Below, piece by piece: positions 25,732 to 35,460 of a DNA stretch of 64,000 nucleotides. The DNA lies in contig NZ_BMLW01000013.1 in the NCBI RefSeq assembly GCF_014645515.1, forward strand, positions 1 to 64,000, in the 5' to 3' direction. The DNA is from Oceanobacillus neutriphilus. GTDB taxonomy: Bacteria; Bacillota; Bacilli; Bacillales; Amphibacillaceae. The notes below the pieces were generated by a model. The model worked only from the letters and a program-made list of their open reading frames with translations, did not search any database and was not told the DNA's origin. Position 1 is the first letter of the stretch. Each line of letters starts with the position of its first letter. The position numbers were made by a program, and so were the translations under genes.

Positions 25732-26443
25732 CTTCATCCCCCTTACTATTTTTCTCTTCATTTCTTTTATTTTTCTTAATAGCTTTTAAAGCTTCTGTTT
25801 TACTGAGCTTAGACAATGGTGTTTTATCAACAAACTCAAGTACAGACTGTGGATTTGTTTTGGAATATTCTCTCAGTGCCCATCCTATTGCCTTATTAAT
25901 GAAAAACTCCTCCAATCCCAGGCATCGATTGATATATTTAAACAGAAGATCCTCATCTGTATGTGTTTTATATTTTAATTGAAATATAATTGCAGACCTT
26001 TGCAGCCATATATTTCCCGAATCTATCCATTTGCCGGTGACAGCTTTTTTATTCTGTGGATACTGCATAAAATAATGCCCTACATGCTTCGTTGCAATCC
26101 AATCTACTGTGTCCCACCAGGATTTATTAATGACTAGATACTCCAATAGTTCAATGTCTTCCTCTTCGAAATGTTTAATTTTCCGATCCAGCAATTCTAA
26201 AGCGATGCTCTGGTAATCTCTTTCAGGAAGTCCCCAAAGCTCCTGAATGATTTCTTGAAAATGTTCCTCTGGCGGAGTGCCATGGTTTTGGATTAAGGAT
26301 TTTACTAATTCTTTTCTTTGCGGAGCTCTAAGACCATAAAATTCATATTGGTTACGCATATATCTTTTCATTTTTTCAGCTTCATTACTATCTGCATACT
26401 TCAATAATAAGTCATGAATTATTTGTGTGTATTCATAGTTCAT
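25724..26443 (-). CDS. AlkD-like DNA alkylation repair glycosylase
   Basis: 239 residues of HEAT-like helices. YEFYGLRAPQRKEL, ALELLDRKIKHF and the signature SWWDTVDWIA (about 110) are typical of AlkD, which removes 3-methyladenine and 7-methylguanine without flipping the base. It has AAAGGTG seven bases before ATG. The small membrane protein downstream overlaps it. Confidence 0.85.
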   Translation of the reverse strand: MNYEYTQIIHDLLLKYADSNEAEKMKRYMRNQYEFYGLRAPQRKELVKSLIQNHGTPPEEHFQEIIQELWGLPERDYQSIALELLDRKIKHFEEEDIELLEYLVINKSWWDTVDWIATKHVGHYFMQYPQNKKAVTGKWIDSGNIWLQRSAIIFQLKYKTHTDEDLLFKYINRCLGLEEFFINKAIGWALREYSKTNPQSVLEFVDKTPLSKLSKTEALKAIKKNKRNEEKNSKGDEGA

Positions 26444-26511
26444 TTATTTACACCTTTGTTTATTTGACATTTAAGGGGATTTCTTCTTATAAATCAGGAT
26501 ATATTTTAATG

Positions 26512-27279
26512 TTATCGCAGTACAGCTGTTATAAAACGAAGTGCACAAGTAAAAGTGGATTTTGTTCTAAACTCACCATATTTCTTATCCCATTCACCTG
26601 ATTTAAGATCATGCTCAAGTCTTTTTACAAGCTTGTCTTCTACTCCTTCAGGTAAAAATCCCCAGGCTGACTGCGACAGCCGGATTTCTTTTTCTAAAAA
26701 GGCTTCCGGCCTCCCATAAAATGCCTCTTGAAATCCATCTGCACAGTCAAACGGAATTGGAATCGATTGAATAGTACATTCTCCCCCAAGTGCTTCTGTA
26801 ATGAAATCCATCGTGGGATAACGTGCTTTTTCTACTTCAATCAGCTCCGGGAAATAATGTGCATTCCAAAAATTATCCAGGGCTTCCGGGTCAAAGGTCA
26901 TAATTAAGACTTTCTCTCTTGAAACCCGCTGTAACTCTTGCAAACCTTTATGTATGTCCGGCCAATGATGAACTGTTACCATTGCCATAGCAGCATCGAA
27001 GGAATTATCATCAAATGGCAAGGAATCTGCGGTACCATTGATAGCTGGAACCTTTTGTGCTTTTTGACGTTGAGATCTCATTATACTCGATGGTTCTACT
27101 GCTATAACATACTTGTCTTCAGGCTCATATGATCCTGCCCCAGCACCTACATTCAATACCGTTTTTGCTGAGCCAAGGGCTTCATAAACATATTTTGCAA
27201 TTCTTCGGTCTGTTTGTCTATAACCCGAATATTTTTGACCATGTTCATCATAGTTAAAAGAAGGATCTGTAATTTCCAC
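26512..27279 (-). CDS. Class I SAM-dependent methyltransferase
   Basis: 255 residues. Motif I is VLNVGAGAGSYE (about 38-49), then VIAVEPS and MAMVTVHHW. A GTG at 27279 has GGGAG five bases ahead; an in-frame GTG four codons upstream abuts AAAGGA directly. Resembles UbiE/Coq5-like enzymes that act on small molecules. Substrate unknown. Confidence 0.75.
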   Translation of the reverse strand: MEITDPSFNYDEHGQKYSGYRQTDRRIAKYVYEALGSAKTVLNVGAGAGSYEPEDKYVIAVEPSSIMRSQRQKAQKVPAINGTADSLPFDDNSFDAAMAMVTVHHWPDIHKGLQELQRVSREKVLIMTFDPEALDNFWNAHYFPELIEVEKARYPTMDFITEALGGECTIQSIPIPFDCADGFQEAFYGRPEAFLEKEIRLSQSAWGFLPEGVEDKLVKRLEHDLKSGEWDKKYGEFRTKSTFTCALRFITAVLR

Positions 27280-27639
27280 AGCATCTCCCACTCCTTTTTT
27301 AAAGATTCTTTTGAAGCGTCATTGGGTCACTGCAACATAACTATTCTATTATTCTATACTTTGAACAACTTTTTGAATTTTATCAAAACTTTTTATAAAT
27401 GAAACAACCTCATTTAAAACAATTAATCTTTATTAAAGAAGCAAACAAAATAAATTACAATTACCATGCTGTATTTAACAATCTTCCCAATAGTCTTGCC
27501 CGCATTTTTGTTATATAAAAACAATTATAATTATTTTAGAATTTGAAATACAAAATTAACTTGGCTTAAATATTTTTTTACAAAAAATGCACGCCTAGAA
27601 ACTCTCCATCTGCTGTTAAAGACAAAAGGGGTCAAATAA
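27280..27639. other. Intergenic stretch, no gene seen
   Basis: AT-rich, between divergent genes. No RNA structure or repeat noticed. Confidence 0.4.
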
Positions 27640-27810
27640 GTGAAATATGTTAATGGTTTGTATATATCACTTGTATTGATAATGTTAGTTCATTTAATCG
27701 ATAATACAATGTTTAATAATAAGTATTCCGGTATAGCAATCTTTATCTCTTTATTTATTTTCTTAGCCGGAACGATGTTTTTTATCAATGCAAAAAATCA
27801 TAATAAATGA
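27640..27810 (+). CDS. 56-residue membrane protein
   Basis: GTG with AAAAGGGG eight bases ahead. Two hydrophobic segments (residues 6-20 and 32-51) joined by a short polar loop (HLIDNTMFNNKYSG), ending in AKNHNK. No family recognised. The clear ribosome binding site and membrane pattern support it; the codon count is too small for more. Confidence 0.5.
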   Translation: MKYVNGLYISLVLIMLVHLIDNTMFNNKYSGIAIFISLFIFLAGTMFFINAKNHNK

Positions 27811-27916
27811 ATACATAAAAATATTAAGAGCCAAGGAACCTGGATATAGCCGTTTTTTACGATTAATAAGTCTATATTTTGTGAGTTATCCTCTCATCTT
27901 TCTCTATGATTGTCCA

Positions 27917-28342
27917 TTATTTTTTCCTGCTGCTTCGCATGGCCGGGATTATTTTTAAATCTCCATTTTTATTCTCAGAAAACTGCTTATACTCGGGTGT
28001 TCCGATACCGTAAAGAGCAATTTTTCCTTCCTCGTTAAAATGAATTCCCCAGCCCAGCTTTTTCGGCAAGGTAGAACTCCGTAAACAAGCTTGGGATTTT
28101 GCAAAGAAAGCCTCTTCTTCCGCAGCTAAATTTTCCTTTGAAATCTCCTTATGCCTTACATGTATCTCAAAGAGCAGCTCACTTTGACTATAGGTATAAG
28201 GATTAGCGGATAATAGTTCATATTCAATTTGCACTTTGGTCGGTTTCTTACCACGGGCTGCAGGAAGCTGTCCGGCTGTTGCCGTACTGTCTGGAGCTAC
28301 AGTAATAAACGTCTGATAATAATTTAAATCCTTCTTCACCAT
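27917..28342 (-). CDS. DUF6157 family protein
   Basis: 141 residues. NYYQTFITVAPDS at the N-terminus, ENLAAEEEAFFAKSQACLRSSTLPKKLGWGIHF... and the end AMRSSRKK fit the DUF6157 family of cytosolic proteins with unknown role. GGGAGG seven bases before ATG. It follows the SDR gene on the same strand, 93 bases apart. Confidence 0.7.
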   Translation of the reverse strand: MVKKDLNYYQTFITVAPDSTATAGQLPAARGKKPTKVQIEYELLSANPYTYSQSELLFEIHVRHKEISKENLAAEEEAFFAKSQACLRSSTLPKKLGWGIHFNEEGKIALYGIGTPEYKQFSENKNGDLKIIPAMRSSRKK

Positions 28343-28435
28343 GTGCTTGCCTCCCTGTTATTGATATTTTCTTTAACATACAGTTATTGATTGTAAAAGT
28401 AAATCTCCCGTCAAAACGGAGCTTTGCATAAATTC

Positions 28436-29305
28436 TTATAGTATCCATTCATATTCCGTAAAATCATCTGCTTCCAAGCCCGTCCACTGAACACTTCTAG
28501 TATATAAAGCTTTTTGAAGCTCTTCATTATACGAAACAGGGGATGTTCGTTCTGTCTTATTGTCTTTAAAAAATTCTCCAGTAACACCTTTTACTTCACT
28601 GGAAGCAGCTAAATAAACCGGACAAGCTGCGCCCTGCTCAGGATTTTTTGAAAATAACTTCATTAATGGTCTAAATAATTTAGGCGACATTCGTGTTGCC
28701 TGCGGTGTATAAATAAACCCCGGATGCAGTGCATTAACAGTAATATCACTGTCTGCCAATCTTTTCCCCATATAATACGTCATCATAAGAACTGCTGTTT
28801 TTGCAGTTTTATACGCCTGCATCCCTGAATAACTGGAAGAAGTCTGGTTTATTGCATCATCCGGATTAAACTTTTTATCCTGCATGACGGACGCTATATT
28901 AATGATTCTCCCTGACCCGGATGCCTTTAACTTATCGAGCAGCAGATGCGTTAATAAAAACGGCGCCAGATAATTAACTGCAAAGGTCATCTCAAAACCG
29001 TCCTCGCTGACCTGATACTGACCAAATACACCGCCGGCATTGTTTATAAGGACATCTAATTTTGAATAATGCTTTTGAACCTGCTCTGCCAGCTTTCTAA
29101 TATCCTGCTGTGAGGACAAGTCAGCAACCAGCAATTCAACTTCCTTATTGCCAGTAGCATCCATTATATGCTGGCGTGCTTCTGCCCCTCTTTTCTCATT
29201 TCGGCACACTAAAATAATATGACAGCCTTGTTCAGTTAAAATGCGCGCTGTTGCAAATCCAATACCTGAATTAGCTCCCGTTATTAAGATTGTTTTTCCT
29301 TCCAT
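28436..29305 (-). CDS. SDR oxidoreductase (retinol-dehydrogenase-like)
   Basis: 289 residues. TGANSGIG (8-15), NNAGG (about 89), and catalytic YKTAK (about 155). Long C-terminal region with ARMS-type retinol/WW-oxidoreductase-like sequence. AAGGAGG upstream of the ATG. Substrate unknown. Confidence 0.82.
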   Translation of the reverse strand: MEGKTILITGANSGIGFATARILTEQGCHIILVCRNEKRGAEARQHIMDATGNKEVELLVADLSSQQDIRKLAEQVQKHYSKLDVLINNAGGVFGQYQVSEDGFEMTFAVNYLAPFLLTHLLLDKLKASGSGRIINIASVMQDKKFNPDDAINQTSSSYSGMQAYKTAKTAVLMMTYYMGKRLADSDITVNALHPGFIYTPQATRMSPKLFRPLMKLFSKNPEQGAACPVYLAASSEVKGVTGEFFKDNKTERTSPVSYNEELQKALYTRSVQWTGLEADDFTEYEWIL

Positions 29306-29332
29306 CTATGATTTCGCCCTCCTTTTTAATAT

Positions 29333-29752
29333 CTATGGATTTAAAATTTCTCTTAATTCCCGGGTCTTTTCTTTAGACATAAAATACACTCTGTCTTCAT
29401 AGCCCAGATAGAAAAATGCACTTTGCTCCCCCTCTTCTCCCAAATAGAGTTTTAACAGCTGATCACCATCCTCACCATAATTAACCAGTAAATCATAATT
29501 AACATCTTCCAGCTTGGCTGTTTCTTTTTCAGCAGTTACTAAAGCATTTTTTAAAGTGTCCAGTCTATCCCGGTCACTAATCGTTTTAAAAAAATCATTA
29601 TTAAATTTACCAAAACTAGTTGATTCAGAAATAGAAATTGCATTTATATCATATGTCTCAATCATCGGCATTTCCTTTTTTAATTGACAACCCATTAATG
29701 CGAAAGCTAAGGAAAATGATATCAAAACGATAAATAAAAATCGCAAGTTCAC
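29333..29752 (-). CDS. Putative lipoprotein
   Basis: 139 residues from a GTG at 29752 behind GGAGGAG. The N-terminal hydrophobic stretch (LRFLFIVLISFSLAFALMGC) ends in LMGC, a lipobox with an unusual Met at -2. The mature part is acidic and small (about 120 residues) with no known domain; length and layout recall YhfM-type lipoproteins. It is followed after 27 bases by the SDR gene and could share its transcript. Confidence 0.6.
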   Translation of the reverse strand: MNLRFLFIVLISFSLAFALMGCQLKKEMPMIETYDINAISISESTSFGKFNNDFFKTISDRDRLDTLKNALVTAEKETAKLEDVNYDLLVNYGEDGDQLLKLYLGEEGEQSAFFYLGYEDRVYFMSKEKTRELREILNP

Positions 29753-29938
29753 TGCGGTCTCCTCCAAATACATAATAATTGATTCAGGTCTGTTTATTTT
29801 TTACAATTTAAGGTACGCTTATCTATCAATAATAACAGAAAATTTAAATTCATACGATTATTCCCGTTTGAATCAAAAAGCTTTGTCTGCTCAAATAATC
29901 ATACCTTTGACTTTTCCAAGCAAGGATATATCAACCTG

Positions 29939-30661
29939 ATGCCCCGCCCGGTAAAAAGTATGTACAGCAGGAATCTTTTTCAGGCAAGACGGAAACTGAT
30001 TACAGAGATCGGTTTTTTTGAACCGTTAAGTCAAGCAATTGCTGAAATGATATATAAGCATGCTGCGATTGAAAGAGAAAGTCTTTCGTTAATTGATATG
30101 GGATGCGGTGAGGGCTCGCATCTCTCTAACATTTGTGAAAATATGCGTTCTAAATATCAAAAAATAGTAACTGGAGTAGGGATTGATATTTCTAAAGAAG
30201 GGATACTGGAGGCTTCTAGAAGCTATGCCAATAAGATTTGGACTGTTGGTGATCTTGCGAATACGCCTTTTATGAATGAGCAATTCGATGTTATTCTGAA
30301 CATCTTATCACCATCAAATTATAATGAATTTAACAGAGTCCTAAAAGCTGATGGGTTATTCATAAAAGTTGTTCCGCAAAGCAGCTACTTAAAAGAACTA
30401 AGAGAAATTATTTACAATCAGCCTGAAAAACAATCCTATTCTAACGTAGATATTGTTGAACGATTTAATGAAAATTTTCAAGTGATGGATAGCTCAAGGA
30501 TATGTTATACCATTCCTCTTGGGAACACATTCATCCAATCACTGGTTCAAATGACACCTTTAGCATGGGAAGCTACAAAGGAACAGGTTAAATTATTATT
30601 AGATGAAGATTCAGCTCAAATTACAGTTGATTTAGAGATATTGATTGGTAAAAAAAGATAA
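29939..30661 (+). CDS. RlmA-like rRNA guanine-N1 methyltransferase, zinc finger damaged
   Basis: 240 residues from the first usable ATG. The body matches RlmA (SRNLFQARRKLITEIGFFEPLSQAI, IDMGCGEGSHL, then GVGIDISKEGI, NILSPSNYNEFNRVLK). RlmA normally begins with a four-ligand zinc finger. Here the second half of that finger, reading CSNNHTFDFSKQGYINL, is present in frame upstream (29888-29938) but no start codon precedes it, and the first CxxC pair is absent. The gene is therefore either a pseudogene or makes a finger-less enzyme. No ribosome binding site is seen at 29939. Confidence 0.6.
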   Translation: MPRPVKSMYSRNLFQARRKLITEIGFFEPLSQAIAEMIYKHAAIERESLSLIDMGCGEGSHLSNICENMRSKYQKIVTGVGIDISKEGILEASRSYANKIWTVGDLANTPFMNEQFDVILNILSPSNYNEFNRVLKADGLFIKVVPQSSYLKELREIIYNQPEKQSYSNVDIVERFNENFQVMDSSRICYTIPLGNTFIQSLVQMTPLAWEATKEQVKLLLDEDSAQITVDLEILIGKKR

Positions 30662-30670
30662 TATACACTT

Positions 30671-30717
30671 AAGAACCCTATAAAACAAACATATCCGTTG
30701 CGTTTTATAGGGTTCTT
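30671..30717 (+). terminator. Strong terminator after the RlmA-like gene
   Basis: A perfect 16-bp stem (30671-30686 with 30702-30717) and a T-run. Confidence 0.8.
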
Positions 30718-30805
30718 TTCAGATTGATATTCGTTATTTATATAAGTTCTTCCACATCAATCTTATGTTTTCTGAGAAAGTAATACGCAACAATTAAAAT
30801 GGCTG

Positions 30806-32161
30806 TTATTTTGTCAATAGCTCACCTTTTGGTTCACCAACAATACCTTTTTCAAGGTCAAATACGACATTCCCGCGTAAGATTGTTTTGGTTACACGGC
30901 AGCCGATTTTTCTTCCTTCATAGGCGCTATGCTTGTTCTTATAGTATAAATTTTCTCTTGTTACAGTATAAGACCGGCCCGGATCTAAGAAAATAATGTC
31001 TGCATCCTTTGCGATTGCAATTTCACCTTTGTTTGTTAAATGGAAACGTTTAGCAGGGGTTGTTGCGATCAGCTCGACAAATCTTTCAATAGGAAGTCCG
31101 CGCTGCTTTACTGCAAGATCGAACATTAAGTCAACATTGTTCTGTGCTCCGCTGATACCTCCCCATGCTTCAAAAAGATTGTTGGCCTCTGTTTTTAAGT
31201 TCTCTGTACACGGCGAATGATCAGATGTTAACCAATCAATATTGCCATTTAATAATTCTTCCCATAACTTGTCATGGTCTGCTTTCTTTCTTATTGGCGG
31301 CTGACATTTTGCATATGCGCCAATCTCTTCTACATCCTCTGCAGACATTGCAAAGTAATGTGGACAAGATTCTACCGTTACATCTAACCCCTCAGCGCGT
31401 ACTTTTAAAATTTCCTGTACTGCTTCCGAAGAACTAATATGAACGATATGAAGACGGCATCCTGTTTCTTTTGCAAATAATAATGCACGCTGTACTGCTT
31501 CAACTTCTGTAAATACTGGACGCGCCTCTGGGTAATCCATTGCAGAAACCTTTCCTTCACGGATGAACTCTGCTTCTAATTTCGAAGTTATATCCGGGTT
31601 TTCTGCATGAAGGCAAAGAATTTGATCTAATTCTGCCAGCTTTTTCATACCTTTATATAAGGTGAAATCATCAACACTTTCAAAATCCCCTGGAATATCA
31701 CTGCCCACATTAGATAGAAATGCTTTAAATGCAGGAACTCCAGCCTTATCCAAATCCTCTAAATCGTCCATATTTCCTGGTACAAGCCCGCCATAGAAGG
31801 CATAATCAACATAGTTTTGCGTTTTAGCTGCCTCCAGTTTCAAATCAAGTGCTGCTTTATTTGTTGTAGCTGGCAATGCATTTAAAGGCATTTCCACATA
31901 ACTTGTCGTTCCTCCAGCAGCTAATGCCTTTGATCCGGTTTCAAATCCTTCCCATTCCGTTCTCCCGGGCTCACTAATATGAACATGCGTGTCCACCATA
32001 CCTGGCAGTACATATTGTCCGCCAGCATCCAGTATATCTGCAGATTCTTCTGTAATTTTTTCAGCGATTATGATAATTTTCCCATCTTTAATACCAATTT
32101 CAACCTTTTGGGGACCATCAGCTAATACTACCTCGCCATTCCGAATAATTAAATCTAACAT
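30806..32161 (-). CDS. allB: Allantoinase
   Basis: 451 residues, cyclic amidohydrolase. Metal ligands in [17 protein letters not shown] (about 57-73), the carboxylated Lys in PAFKAFLS (about 150), His in CLHAEN and HIVHISS, and the Asp in TSDHSPC (about 312) are all present. It opens allantoin to allantoate. Its start lies inside the end of the HxlR gene, with GAGG just ahead, so both are one transcript. No other purine-degradation genes are in the window. A hydantoinase or dihydropyrimidinase role is less likely, since the [10 protein letters not shown] segment fits AllB. Confidence 0.88.
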   Translation of the reverse strand: MLDLIIRNGEVVLADGPQKVEIGIKDGKIIIIAEKITEESADILDAGGQYVLPGMVDTHVHISEPGRTEWEGFETGSKALAAGGTTSYVEMPLNALPATTNKAALDLKLEAAKTQNYVDYAFYGGLVPGNMDDLEDLDKAGVPAFKAFLSNVGSDIPGDFESVDDFTLYKGMKKLAELDQILCLHAENPDITSKLEAEFIREGKVSAMDYPEARPVFTEVEAVQRALLFAKETGCRLHIVHISSSEAVQEILKVRAEGLDVTVESCPHYFAMSAEDVEEIGAYAKCQPPIRKKADHDKLWEELLNGNIDWLTSDHSPCTENLKTEANNLFEAWGGISGAQNNVDLMFDLAVKQRGLPIERFVELIATTPAKRFHLTNKGEIAIAKDADIIFLDPGRSYTVTRENLYYKNKHSAYEGRKIGCRVTKTILRGNVVFDLEKGIVGEPKGELLTK

Positions 32162-32523
32162 CTCGGTTCCTCATTATCTTTCCCATGTAATTCCTCCAAA
32201 TGTGCGAGATGTTCTGTTCCCCAGCTCCTCATGGATACTAACAACGGTGTTAACCCGTGTCCGTATTCAGTCATTGAGTACTCCACTTTTGGAGGCACCT
32301 GTTGATAGACTTCACGATGAACAATGTCGTTATATTCCAGCTCTCTTAATTGTGAGGTTAACATTTTTTTAGTGATTTCCGGGATAGCCCGCTGCAGCTC
32401 GCTAAAACGTAATTTTTCGTTTTCCATAAGATGAAATAAAATAATCGGTTTCCATTTACCAACAATAATATCTAATGCAACTTGAAGCTCTCCGCAGTTT
32501 TCACCAGCAGTCAAATTCGCCAT
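32155..32523 (-). CDS. HxlR family transcriptional regulator
   Basis: 122 residues, winged helix of the HxlR/DUF24 type with the conserved Cys in [12 protein letters not shown] (residue 10) that senses thiol stress in YodB/HypR, and [14 protein letters not shown]. It overlaps allB by seven bases and is divergent from an FMN reductase gene, the typical HxlR target. It probably represses that gene and itself. Confidence 0.85.
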   Translation of the reverse strand: MANLTAGENCGELQVALDIIVGKWKPIILFHLMENEKLRFSELQRAIPEITKKMLTSQLRELEYNDIVHREVYQQVPPKVEYSMTEYGHGLTPLLVSMRSWGTEHLAHLEELHGKDNEEPRC

Positions 32524-32651
32524 TTTTAAATTTCTCCTTTATAAAGATATGCTTAAAATCCTTTTATATCAATTGGTTTCTTAAAAGTAACTAGGTTTAT
32601 TTAAAGTGCCTTCTTCTCAAAAAGAAACTTTAGGTTTATTATAACTCTAGT

Positions 32652-32682
32652 AATCAAATTAATACAAACTTATTATTTGATT
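32652..32682. promoter_or_regulatory. Inverted repeat between hxlR and FMN reductase
   Basis: AATCAAAT and ATTTGATT are separated by 15 bases, 34-64 bases ahead of the FMN reductase start. Candidate HxlR operator. Confidence 0.4.
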
Positions 32683-32715
32683 CATTTCATATAAATTTAT
32701 ACGGAGGGTTACAGC

Positions 32716-33297
32716 ATGACTAGAATTGGTATTATTACAGGAAGTACACGTGATGTACGTGTTAATTTACAGGTTGCAGAATGGATTAAAGATTTTGCAG
32801 ATCATAGAGATGTGGACGCAGTATTTGAAATTGTTGATATTAAAGAAAGTGGTCTTGGACGCTTCAATGAAGCAATTCCACCGCTTATGGCAAATAAAGA
32901 ATATGCAACAGTAGAGCAGAGCGCCTGGTCAAGAAAAATTGATTCGTTTGATGGATTTATTTTTGTTACACCTGAATATAATAAAAATTTCCCTTCAGGT
33001 CTGAAAGATCATTTAGATTATTTAGGTTCAGAGTGGCATCATAAAGCAGCGGGAATCGTAAGCTATGGCTCTACACTTGGTATCGCAGCTTCTCTTGCGC
33101 TGCGCACCACTTTATCCAACTTAAAAATTGCAACAGTAGAACCACAAGGTGCATTCAGCTTATTTAATGATTTTGAAAACATGGCAACTTTCAAGCCAAT
33201 GGAGGTTCATAAACCAAGATTTGGTGAGATGATTGATGATGTAGTTGCCTGGTCAACTGCGCTTAAATCTGTGAGAAAAGAAAAAGCGTTAGTGTAA
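32716..33297 (+). CDS. NADPH-dependent FMN reductase-like protein
   Basis: 193 residues, flavodoxin-like fold. GIITGSTRDVRVN binds the FMN phosphate (residues 4-16) and FVTPEYNKNFPSGLKDHLDYL follows (about 80-100). Relatives reduce FMN, azo dyes or quinones and are often under HxlR control, as the divergent neighbour suggests. GGAGGG before the ATG. Confidence 0.85.
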   Translation: MTRIGIITGSTRDVRVNLQVAEWIKDFADHRDVDAVFEIVDIKESGLGRFNEAIPPLMANKEYATVEQSAWSRKIDSFDGFIFVTPEYNKNFPSGLKDHLDYLGSEWHHKAAGIVSYGSTLGIAASLALRTTLSNLKIATVEPQGAFSLFNDFENMATFKPMEVHKPRFGEMIDDVVAWSTALKSVRKEKALV

Positions 33298-33330
33298 ATA
33301 AAATAGCTAAGTAATTCATCTAAAATGGAT

Positions 33331-33385
33331 CCATTAAAATACCGAATCACTCCTAATTAAAGAAGTGATTCGGTATTTTTAATGG
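33331..33385 (+). terminator. Terminator after the FMN reductase gene
   Basis: A 16-bp perfect core (AAAATACCGAATCACT and its complement) that extends to about 21 bp, with a 12-base loop and T-run. Confidence 0.8.
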
Positions 33386-33504
33386 GTTATTTATTTACAA
33401 CACCGCAACTAATTTAAGCTTCGATATGTACAATTTTTACGTTATTAAAAAGAGGCTTTAGTTCCTTTCTTTTTTCACCTTCCACCTACACCGGTCCAAA
33501 AAAA

Positions 33505-33777
33505 TCACCATGGATATTCTAAGACCAGCAAAAAAACAAAAGCAACAATTGCAGTGTTTATTGCTGTTAAAAGGCTTGCTATAATGGATAATACTTTCTT
33601 CTCGTTTTTGTTGAACATTGCTATAAAAAACAAAATAATAGAGATAAGCGTACCGAGTAAAATGCCCACTATCAAAAATTTTGCTATCACTCCAACATAA
33701 AGCAAGAAAAGTATGGAAAGAGAGACAATGATGCTTATAGTAAAAAACGAAAAGCTTCTCCATGTATATTTCTTCAT
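33505..33777 (-). CDS. Small membrane protein, three helices
   Basis: 90 residues with hydrophobic segments near 9-28, 32-54 and 64-87. GGAGGGGG nine bases before ATG is a strong ribosome binding site. No family recognised. No partner gene on the same strand within 80 bases upstream. Confidence 0.6.
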   Translation of the reverse strand: MKKYTWRSFSFFTISIIVSLSILFLLYVGVIAKFLIVGILLGTLISIILFFIAMFNKNEKKVLSIIASLLTAINTAIVAFVFLLVLEYPW

Positions 33778-33858
33778 TTTGTTTCCCCCTCCATTACAAT
33801 AAATACTACAACAGCATGATTTTAAGTCTATATTCTTCCTATTATTAATCTGCTAAAA

Positions 33859-34116
33859 TTAAAACGGAAAACAGCTTTGGCGTGGATTCCAATTTCTTTT
33901 CAACAAAGAAAAAGAATAATGATCATAATACTTTCCTCTAAACAAATGCTTTTCTTTATAAATCCCTTCGTTCTTAAATCCAAGCCTTTCTAATAATTTA
34001 ACAGAATCGATATTTTCTAAAGCAAAATAGGCACTAATCCGATTTAACGCTATATTTGTAAAACCGCTTTCAATCGCCTGTATCACGGACTCTTTCATGT
34101 ATCCCTGTCCGCTATC
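33859..34116 (-). pseudogene. Broken GNAT acetyltransferase, copy 1
   Basis: The frame encodes only the C-terminal half of a RimJ-like acetyltransferase, from DSGQGYMKES to FSLLKRNWN. A stop lies just upstream and the first half is missing. About 70 residues are nearly the same as in the fragment at 35674-36000. Both are on the minus strand and flank the CGNR and DinB-like genes. Confidence 0.75.
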
Positions 34117-34203
34117 TGTCCCGAATTATAAAGAACTCGAATAAATTGAGTTTCCATTACTTGCCTCCATCTATAACATACAGCCCCATAACGCTTTTTG
34201 TCT

Positions 34204-34824
34204 TTATTTTGGGTCACTCTTTTTCTTGTAATGCCGTCGCGCTTTTTCCCGATTTCCGCAATCTGCCATTGAACACCAACGCCGGCTTTTGTTTCTGCTT
34301 GAATCATAAAACAACCATCCGCACGGTTCTCCTTCACACTGCTTTACTCTGTCCAATTTTTCCGAAAGCAAAAGGTCTATTGCTGACTGCACAATTGGCC
34401 AAAGCATATAATCAAGTTCATTTTCTCCTTTTTGAAAGCTTAAAGTATATGTACTTTCTTCTGGAATAATTTCTGCCAAACTGTATGCCCTTGTCAAATA
34501 TTTATTTAAAATAGCACGATCCAGTGAATCTGTTTCTAAACCAGCAGCAATTGATCTGAATAAGCAAAAAATAGCTTCCCTTAATTCGATGGCTTCTTCT
34601 AAAACCTTTGCGGCTTGATCTGGATGATGATTTGCTTTTTCTAGCAAGCTCATTTGTTGAGGACTGCTTAAAATATCCGCATATCGGCTCCATTCCACTA
34701 ATTTTTCATAATTTATTAGCCATTCTTTTGGAGTATCGCTATTGTGCCAGCTAACAGTATTAGCAAAATCTAAACATAAACGTTCTCCAATTAAATTTTC
34801 AGCGCTTGTATTTAATTTAGACAT
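34204..34824 (-). CDS. CGNR zinc-finger protein with ABATE domain
   Basis: 206 residues. N-terminal ABATE stretch (LCLDFANTVSW) and C-terminal CGNR finger C-x-W-LFYDSSRNKSRRWC-SMADCGNREKARRHY (about 170-202). The ATG at 34824 lies ten bases past AAGGAGG. Proteins of this type are probable stress-linked transcription regulators. It is divergent from the DinB-like gene and may regulate it. Confidence 0.82.
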   Translation of the reverse strand: MSKLNTSAENLIGERLCLDFANTVSWHNSDTPKEWLINYEKLVEWSRYADILSSPQQMSLLEKANHHPDQAAKVLEEAIELREAIFCLFRSIAAGLETDSLDRAILNKYLTRAYSLAEIIPEESTYTLSFQKGENELDYMLWPIVQSAIDLLLSEKLDRVKQCEGEPCGWLFYDSSRNKSRRWCSMADCGNREKARRHYKKKSDPK

Positions 34825-34998
34825 TCTCCGCAACCCTCCTTTTTATAACCATTATAAATCTCATTGACAGTTATAATCAATTCATTTATAATATAACCAC
34901 TAAAAGTCATTTAGAAGGTTATACCTAATTAGGAATATTTTTCGTTTTTTAATTCAAATTTTTTGTAAGGGTTTACAATAAATGTTGGAGGGATTAAG

Positions 34999-35460
34999 AT
35001 GAGTGTAGCATTAAGAGATGCAATTAAAACGATGGTAAAGGAAACATTTGAAGGACCGCCCGGTGAAGGAAGTATGTTCACTGAATCGCGGCCAAACAGC
35101 GGAATCTTTGGGACTCTGAATCAGTTATCCGCAGATGAGGCTTCCATTGCTGTTAATGAAACGACAATCGCTGCACATGCTGATCATACACGTTTTTATT
35201 TATGGGGAACAAATATCATTTTAAAAGATGGTAAACAGCCGGAAATGGATTGGGAAGAAAGCTGGAAGATTCATTTTGTTGATGAAAAAAGATGGAAGCA
35301 AATTCAGGAAGGATTACGTCATGAATACGTAACATTTTGGGAAAGGATTGATACGATTGAATGGAATGAATTACTTATAAAAGAAGCTTTGGCTTCCTTG
35401 GCCCATTCAGCATATCATCTGGGTGCTATTCGACAAATGCTAAAAGCAGTCAAGATGTAG
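34999..35460 (+). CDS. DinB-like metal-binding protein
   Basis: 153 residues, four-helix bundle of the DinB/YfiT superfamily. His residues in AHADHTRFYLWG (about 55) and HSAYHLGAIRQM (about 137-141) are the expected metal ligands. GGAGGG eight bases before ATG. Relatives act as thiol transferases or hydrolases; its exact role is not known. Confidence 0.75.
   Translation: MSVALRDAIKTMVKETFEGPPGEGSMFTESRPNSGIFGTLNQLSADEASIAVNETTIAAHADHTRFYLWGTNIILKDGKQPEMDWEESWKIHFVDEKRWKQIQEGLRHEYVTFWERIDTIEWNELLIKEALASLAHSAYHLGAIRQMLKAVKM

Noticed and set aside
33458-33763. 101-codon frame overlapping the small membrane gene
   Set aside because: Same strand, other frame, no ribosome binding site; the 90-residue frame has a strong one.
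34095-34337. 80-codon minus-strand frame
   Set aside because: It overlaps the CGNR gene in another frame; only its last part coincides with the junction of the broken acetyltransferase.
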